From contig JAUWLW010000031.1 in NCBI GenBank assembly GCA_030613505.1, positions 1 to 35,294 on the forward strand: a stretch of DNA of 35,294 bases, read 5' to 3'. Below the pieces are notes generated by a model. That model ran no database searches and was not told the origin of the DNA. It was given only the letters and a program-made list of their open reading frames with translations. Position 1 is the first letter of the stretch; each line of letters begins with the position of its first letter. This DNA comes from Candidatus Zixiibacteriota bacterium (lineage in GTDB: Bacteria; RBG-13-66-14; B26-G2; WVWN01). This document shows positions 31,800-35,294 of the stretch, in pieces. The translations under genes and the position numbers were made by a program.

Positions 31800-32639
31800 A
31801 TGCGCATCGCAGCGGTTATAGTTTTGGCGGCCTTTGCCGTTGCTGCTTTCGGCTTATATCCCGGCAAGATCGCCTTCACCTCGAACCGGGACGGAAACCG
31901 GGAGATATACGTGATGCAGGCCGACGGCTCGGACATAGTCCGTCTTACCAACAACAAAGCCTACGACGACCAACCGGCGGTTTCGCCCGACGGGGCTTGG
32001 GTCGTGTTCGTGAGCAACCGCGACGGCAATCACGAACTCTACTTAATGGGCGTGGACCGTAAAGAGTTACGGCGTTTAACCGATACGCCGTATTCGGAGA
32101 TAGACCCGTCTTTTTCGCCGGACGGGCGGTGGGTAATTTATACCGCGATGGCCGAGGGCGATAAAGATATCTGGCGGTTAAACGTTGAAAGCGGCGAAAC
32201 CGAGGTGTTGGTCACCGGCGGGGGGGACCAGTTCATGGCCCGTATGGCGCCGGACGGCGCGTTAGCGTACGTGGAGGACGGCGGCGACAACGAGATCTTG
32301 TTGCTCGAGGACGGCGTCAAGACGAATTTATCCCGTTCGCCGGCGATAGATACGATGCCGACGTTTTCGCCGGACGGCGGGACGGTCTACTACACTACCA
32401 ACCGGGGCGGCGATTACGACTTGATGGCCGTCAACCGCGACGGATCCGGCCTACGAGAACTGATCACGTTGGAGAGTACGGAGGGGCGAGCTTGGCCTTC
32501 CCCGGACGGCCTGTACGTCGCGGTGGCCTCGGATAAAGACGGCGACCTGGAAATTTATATCTTTTCGCCCGAAGGCGAGTTGCTCGAGCAAATAACCGAC
32601 AACGAGTACGAGGATTACGAACCCTCCTGGAGTAAATAG
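31800..32639 (+). CDS. TolB-like exported beta-propeller (PD40 repeats)
   Basis: The product has 279 residues. The start is the ATG at 31800 with AGGAGGG just upstream; a longer in-frame ORF exists but lacks a ribosome binding site. A signal peptide (about 1-18) is followed by repeats with the PD40 signature: [20 protein letters not shown], then [53 protein letters not shown] and [18 protein letters not shown]. This covers the propeller of TolB but not its N-terminal alpha/beta domain (TolB is about 430 residues). It probably acts as a periplasmic binding propeller rather than a true TolB, and no TolA, TolQ or Pal gene is adjacent. It belongs to the htrA operon. Confidence 0.88.
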   Translation: MRIAAVIVLAAFAVAAFGLYPGKIAFTSNRDGNREIYVMQADGSDIVRLTNNKAYDDQPAVSPDGAWVVFVSNRDGNHELYLMGVDRKELRRLTDTPYSEIDPSFSPDGRWVIYTAMAEGDKDIWRLNVESGETEVLVTGGGDQFMARMAPDGALAYVEDGGDNEILLLEDGVKTNLSRSPAIDTMPTFSPDGGTVYYTTNRGGDYDLMAVNRDGSGLRELITLESTEGRAWPSPDGLYVAVASDKDGDLEIYIFSPEGELLEQITDNEYEDYEPSWSK

Positions 32640-32680
32640 GCCGGGAAGCGAGACTTAGACTCCTCCGGACGGTGTTTTAT

Positions 32681-32872
32681 ATGAAAAGGCTCGCGGACGT
32701 CTTCATCGTATTAGGTTTTATCGGTTGGATCGTGGCGATATTAACGCGCCTCGTAAACCGTGACTTTATATTCCCGGCGGTGCAGCTACCGGCGCAGACG
32801 TATTTGGATTTTGGCTGGACCTGTTTTATGGCGGCCGCCGTTTTGTTGCTACGCCAAATGAGGGATAAGTAA
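32681..32872 (+). CDS. Small two-helix membrane protein, 63 residues
   Basis: The ATG at 32681 is taken as start; a GTG at 32672 would add three residues. The ribosome binding site is weak. Two hydrophobic segments are visible (about 5-22, VFIVLGFIGWIVAIL, and about 41-57, FGWTCFMAAAVLLL), with a loop carrying RLVNRDFIFPAVQLPAQTY. It ends 1 nt before the GTG of the epimerase gene, so the two are translationally coupled. No family recognised. The position between the TolB-like propeller and the epimerase within a continuous operon supports a real gene. Confidence 0.72.
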   Translation: MKRLADVFIVLGFIGWIVAILTRLVNRDFIFPAVQLPAQTYLDFGWTCFMAAAVLLLRQMRDK

Positions 32873-32873
32873 G

Positions 32874-33806
32874 GTGAAAATATTAGTCACAGGCGGCGCC
32901 GGTTTCATAGGCTCCCACGTCGCGGAGAGGTACCTCTCTGCGGGGTGGAAAGTCGCGGTAGTAGACAACCTCTCGTCGGGACGGCGGGACAACGTGCCGG
33001 AGGACGCGGCGTTCTACGAGCTCGACATCCGCGATATGGAATTCGGCGAGGTCGTAGCCGCGGAGCGGCCGGACGTAATCAGTCATCACGCCGCCCAAAT
33101 GGACGTTCGCATCTCTACAACGGAACCGGCCTTCGACGCCGACGTCAACATCGTGGGGTCGATCAAGGTCGTCGAGGCCGCGCTGGCGGTCGGCGTCAAG
33201 AAATTTATCTTTGCCTCTACCGGCGGCGCCGTTTACGGCGAGCCCGAAGAGTTACCGGTGACCGAGGAAACGCCGGCGCGGCCTATTTCCCAATACGGCT
33301 GCTCCAAGCTGGCCGTGGAGCGGTATCTATATCTGTACAATGTCCAACGGGGCCTGGATTACGTCGCGCTGCGGTATCCCAACGTCTACGGGCCGCGGCA
33401 GAACCCCCACGGCGAGGCGGGCGTGACCGCTATCTTCGCGTTGAAGATGCTCGACGGGGAGCCCTGCAATATATACGGCGACGGGACCGAGTCGCGCGAC
33501 TACGTTTATATAGATGACGTAGTGGACGCGCACGTGCTCGCGGCCGACGGCGACTTTAACGGCGTTTTATGCATCGGCTCGGGCAAAGAGACGACCGTCC
33601 CAGAAATATTCGACGAACTTTCGGCGTTAACCGGCAACGACGTCGAACCGCGGCGAGAGCCGCTTCGCCCGGGCGAGATCCACCGCATCTGCGTCTCGGG
33701 CGCCAAGGCCAAAGAAATATTAGGTTGGGAACCTAAAGTGTCGTTTGAGGAAGGGCTGGCGCGGTTGGTAGAATATATAAAGGGGAATAAGGAAAGGTAC
33801 CGATAA
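32874..33806 (+). CDS. NAD-dependent sugar-nucleotide epimerase (GalE-like extended SDR)
   Basis: The product has 310 residues from a GTG start. A Rossmann fold opens with KILVTGGAGFIGSHVAERYL (TGxxGFxG). DNLSSGRRDNVP is the NAD-ribose and adenine loop, HHAAQMDV the following strand, and ASTGGAVYGEP carries the catalytic Ser/Thr. YGCSKLAVE carries the Tyr-x-x-x-Lys pair, and NVYGPRQNPHGEAGV, YGDGTESRDYVYIDDVVDA line the sugar-nucleotide site. This matches UDP-glucose 4-epimerase and related enzymes of extended SDR type. The exact epimer pair (Glc/Gal, GlcNAc/GalNAc or uronic acid) cannot be fixed. It would feed sugars to surface glycans. It is the last gene of the htrA operon, followed by a terminator. 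Confidence 0.9.
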   Translation: MKILVTGGAGFIGSHVAERYLSAGWKVAVVDNLSSGRRDNVPEDAAFYELDIRDMEFGEVVAAERPDVISHHAAQMDVRISTTEPAFDADVNIVGSIKVVEAALAVGVKKFIFASTGGAVYGEPEELPVTEETPARPISQYGCSKLAVERYLYLYNVQRGLDYVALRYPNVYGPRQNPHGEAGVTAIFALKMLDGEPCNIYGDGTESRDYVYIDDVVDAHVLAADGDFNGVLCIGSGKETTVPEIFDELSALTGNDVEPRREPLRPGEIHRICVSGAKAKEILGWEPKVSFEEGLARLVEYIKGNKERYR

Positions 33807-33830
33807 CGGCGCTTGACGGGGAAATGTTAA

Positions 33831-33854
33831 AGCCGGCCGCAGGGCCGGCTTTTT
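33831..33854 (+). terminator. Intrinsic terminator after the htrA operon
   Basis: Stem AGCCGGCC/GGCCGGCT (33831-33838 with 33843-33850), loop GCAG, then TTTT. On the minus strand the stem is followed by TTAACATTT, so it may also serve the convergent porin gene. Confidence 0.85.
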
Positions 33855-33898
33855 ATTATCGGCGATTTTAACGATCCCACGTTACTAAGCCTACATCG

Positions 33899-34966
33899 TC
33901 AGAACATCACCTGGAACTCGCTGGCGATTACGTCGTTGGACGTGCGGTATTCGTCCTCGAGTATGCGCGTATAGTCGCTGCGAAACATGAGGTTGCGGCC
34001 GAGGAAATGGAACGCCAGGCCCGCCGTGTAGCGGTCTTCTGAGATATCGCCTGGGTGAAGGACGGCGGGGTCCCACCGCTCGTAACGCGCGTACGGCGCG
34101 AAATCCTGGAAGTTGCGCCAGGGCAGCGGTTGGGTATAAGTCAGCGTGCCGAAGTAGCCGCGCTCGTACGTATCCTTATAAACGTAATACGGCTCTCGAT
34201 ACCCGGGCGTAGGGATCGGGTAATCGTTGAAAAAACGTTGCATATACTCGGCAAGGAATTCGAAACGCCAAGCCGCAAACGAGAGGTCGGCGCCGGCGCG
34301 GGGTTCCGAAAGGTAATGTTCTTCGTCGGGTGCGTACCGCCGGTATTTTTCCCGGCGCGTTTTGGCGCAGAAATAAGAGACTCCAAATTCAAGGTTTCTG
34401 ACCCCCGGTACCGGCGTCCCATAAATCCGGCCGGCGCCGTTAATCAGCGGGCCGCTGCCGTTGAATACGCCCGCCGCGGCGCCGATTTTATAAGGCCAAA
34501 CGTCGCGCTCGAGGAGGTAGTCGAAGCGGACGCCATAGTTTCGGCCGGGCGCGATTGCGTCCGACGTAACGGTTCTGGAGCTGCAGGTTAGATAACCCTC
34601 GTACGTAGTGGCCTCGACGCCGAAGGGGACGAAAAAGCGGCCTACCTTGGCTGAAAAACCTGCTGGTAACACGGTTCCTATAAAAGCTTCCCGTAAGTAA
34701 ACGCGGCCGTAGATCGAAAAGGAAGGTTTTAAGTCGTATTCGACCTTATCGAATACCCGGCCGTAAACGCGTAGCTCCGCTTCCGGAATGACGAAGTCGC
34801 TTTTATCAAGGTGGTAACGACCTAAGTTGTGATATTCGTAGCGATGGCCGGCTTGCAGTAGCAACCCGAGGTTAACGGTAACCTCGTCGAGCGGGACGTT
34901 GACCTGTACGGCGTACGCGGCGCCGGTAAAGGTCGCCGCGAAAAAAAGAATTCGTATATAACGCAT
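33899..34966 (-). CDS. Outer-membrane porin-like barrel (porin O/P-like), copy 1
   Basis: The product has 355 residues with a signal peptide (about 1-19, ending GAAYA). Amphipathic beta-strands with aromatic girdles run through the whole protein, and it ends VIASEFQVMF with a C-terminal phenylalanine, the usual barrel-assembly signal. The N-terminal pattern (FVIPEAELRVYGRVFDKVEY, then RYGRVYLREAFI-like strands and VGRFFVPFGVEATT) resembles phosphate-selective porin O/P and related short-chain porins. It probably lets small anions or nutrients through the outer membrane; selectivity is unknown. AGGAGG precedes the ATG at 34966. The partial gene upstream at 35030-35294 encodes a close paralogue. 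Confidence 0.83.
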   Translation of the reverse strand: MRYIRILFFAATFTGAAYAVQVNVPLDEVTVNLGLLLQAGHRYEYHNLGRYHLDKSDFVIPEAELRVYGRVFDKVEYDLKPSFSIYGRVYLREAFIGTVLPAGFSAKVGRFFVPFGVEATTYEGYLTCSSRTVTSDAIAPGRNYGVRFDYLLERDVWPYKIGAAAGVFNGSGPLINGAGRIYGTPVPGVRNLEFGVSYFCAKTRREKYRRYAPDEEHYLSEPRAGADLSFAAWRFEFLAEYMQRFFNDYPIPTPGYREPYYVYKDTYERGYFGTLTYTQPLPWRNFQDFAPYARYERWDPAVLHPGDISEDRYTAGLAFHFLGRNLMFRSDYTRILEDEYRTSNDVIASEFQVMF

Positions 34967-35029
34967 GCGGGCCCTCCTAAATAAGGCCTGTATTAAAAGG
35001 CGGTTCCGGTTTATATTTGAGGAATCACT

Positions 35030-35294
35030 TTAAAACATCACCTGGAATAGACTTTCTATTTCGTCGTTCGTACGACGCTGTTCTTCCTCTAGGATGCGGG
35101 TATAGTCGGCTTTGAACATGAGGTTGCGGCCTATAAAGTAAAGTGCGAAGCCTCCCGTATAACGGTCTTCGGGCGACCAACCCCGCCGGAACACCGCCGG
35201 GTCGTAGCGTTCGTAACGGATATAGGGTTCGACGGAATTGAGGTAACGCCAAGGTAGCTGGTGAGTATAACCGGCTGTGGCGAAGCCGCCGCGG
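35030..35294 (-). CDS. Outer-membrane porin-like barrel, copy 2 (C-terminal part only)
   Basis: The frame is open from the window edge to TAA at 35030-35032, giving 87 residues. It matches the end of the 33899-34966 protein: RYERYDPAVF with RYERWDPAVL, EDRYTGGFALYFIGRNLMFK with EDRYTAGLAFHFLGRNLMFR, YTRILEEE with YTRILEDE, and the same FQVMF ending. This is therefore the C-terminal quarter of a tandem paralogue, lying 63 nt upstream of copy 1 on the same strand. The N-terminus is outside the window. Confidence 0.85.
   Translation of the reverse strand, partial: RGGFATAGYTHQLPWRYLNSVEPYIRYERYDPAVFRRGWSPEDRYTGGFALYFIGRNLMFKADYTRILEEEQRRTNDEIESLFQVMF

Noticed and set aside
1-35294. CRISPR array, prophage, IS element
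   Set aside because: No regularly spaced repeats, transposase, terminal inverted repeats or phage structural genes were found. The only integration signature is the tRNA-Val repeat pair.

Overview
This is a GC-rich bacterial chromosome segment. The best guess is an uncultured FCB-group (Bacteroidetes/Fibrobacteres-like) candidate phylum. That rests on two secreted peptidases ending in a PNPA...GVYxYR...ARKMVV tail of the FlgD-like/T9SS type-A kind, a PorV-like outer-membrane protein, porin-like barrels, YfhO-type glycan proteins and DUF3857/transglutaminase-TPR proteins. Promoters follow the ordinary sigma70 pattern (five or six clear -35/-10 pairs) and intrinsic terminators are common. No rRNA, CRISPR array, transposase or integrase gene was seen.

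Layout. 1-2400: the start of a truncated membrane protein, then a tRNA-Val(GAC) gene carrying a small AT-rich insertion. The last 42 nt of the tRNA, starting exactly at the anticodon loop, are repeated about 2 kb downstream, and between the copies lie three exported or membrane-anchored proteins of unknown role and no recombinase. 2459-5034 (minus): a CRP-type regulator, a DUF3307 membrane protein and a PorV-like barrel, read from one promoter. 5217-11157 (plus): a 2[4Fe-4S] ferredoxin, a DUF116 protein, a secreted M1 aminopeptidase, a cysteine-desulfurase homologue that has lost its PLP lysine, and a membrane-anchored M23 peptidase. 11175-15044 (minus): a very large TPR + DUF3857 + transglutaminase protein. 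15065-22371 (minus): a surface-glycan cluster (alkaline-phosphatase-fold membrane enzyme, YfhO protein, GT-C transferase, GT4 transferase) followed by an overlooked 42-residue membrane peptide and a terminator. 22391-24782 (minus): a PH-domain membrane protein with a perfect consensus promoter, then a SurA-like mini-chaperone overlapping a GHL10 glycoside hydrolase. 24893-28058 (plus): DUF302 and half-ferritin genes, then a structured leader of about 227 nt and a secreted subtilase. 28154-33854 (plus): an envelope-proteostasis operon (HtrA, DnaJ, TPR lipoprotein, TolB-like propeller, small membrane protein, sugar-nucleotide epimerase). 33899-35294 (minus): two tandem porin paralogues, the second cut by the window edge.

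How the genes fit together. Most of the window serves the cell envelope: secreted proteases with a shared sorting tail, outer-membrane barrels, lipid-linked glycan assembly and periplasmic quality control. The most unusual items are the integrase-less tRNA-Val insertion, the catalytically degenerate cysteine-desulfurase homologue, and the subtilase leader, which contains repeated GCGTAAGG boxes able to form alternative hairpins.
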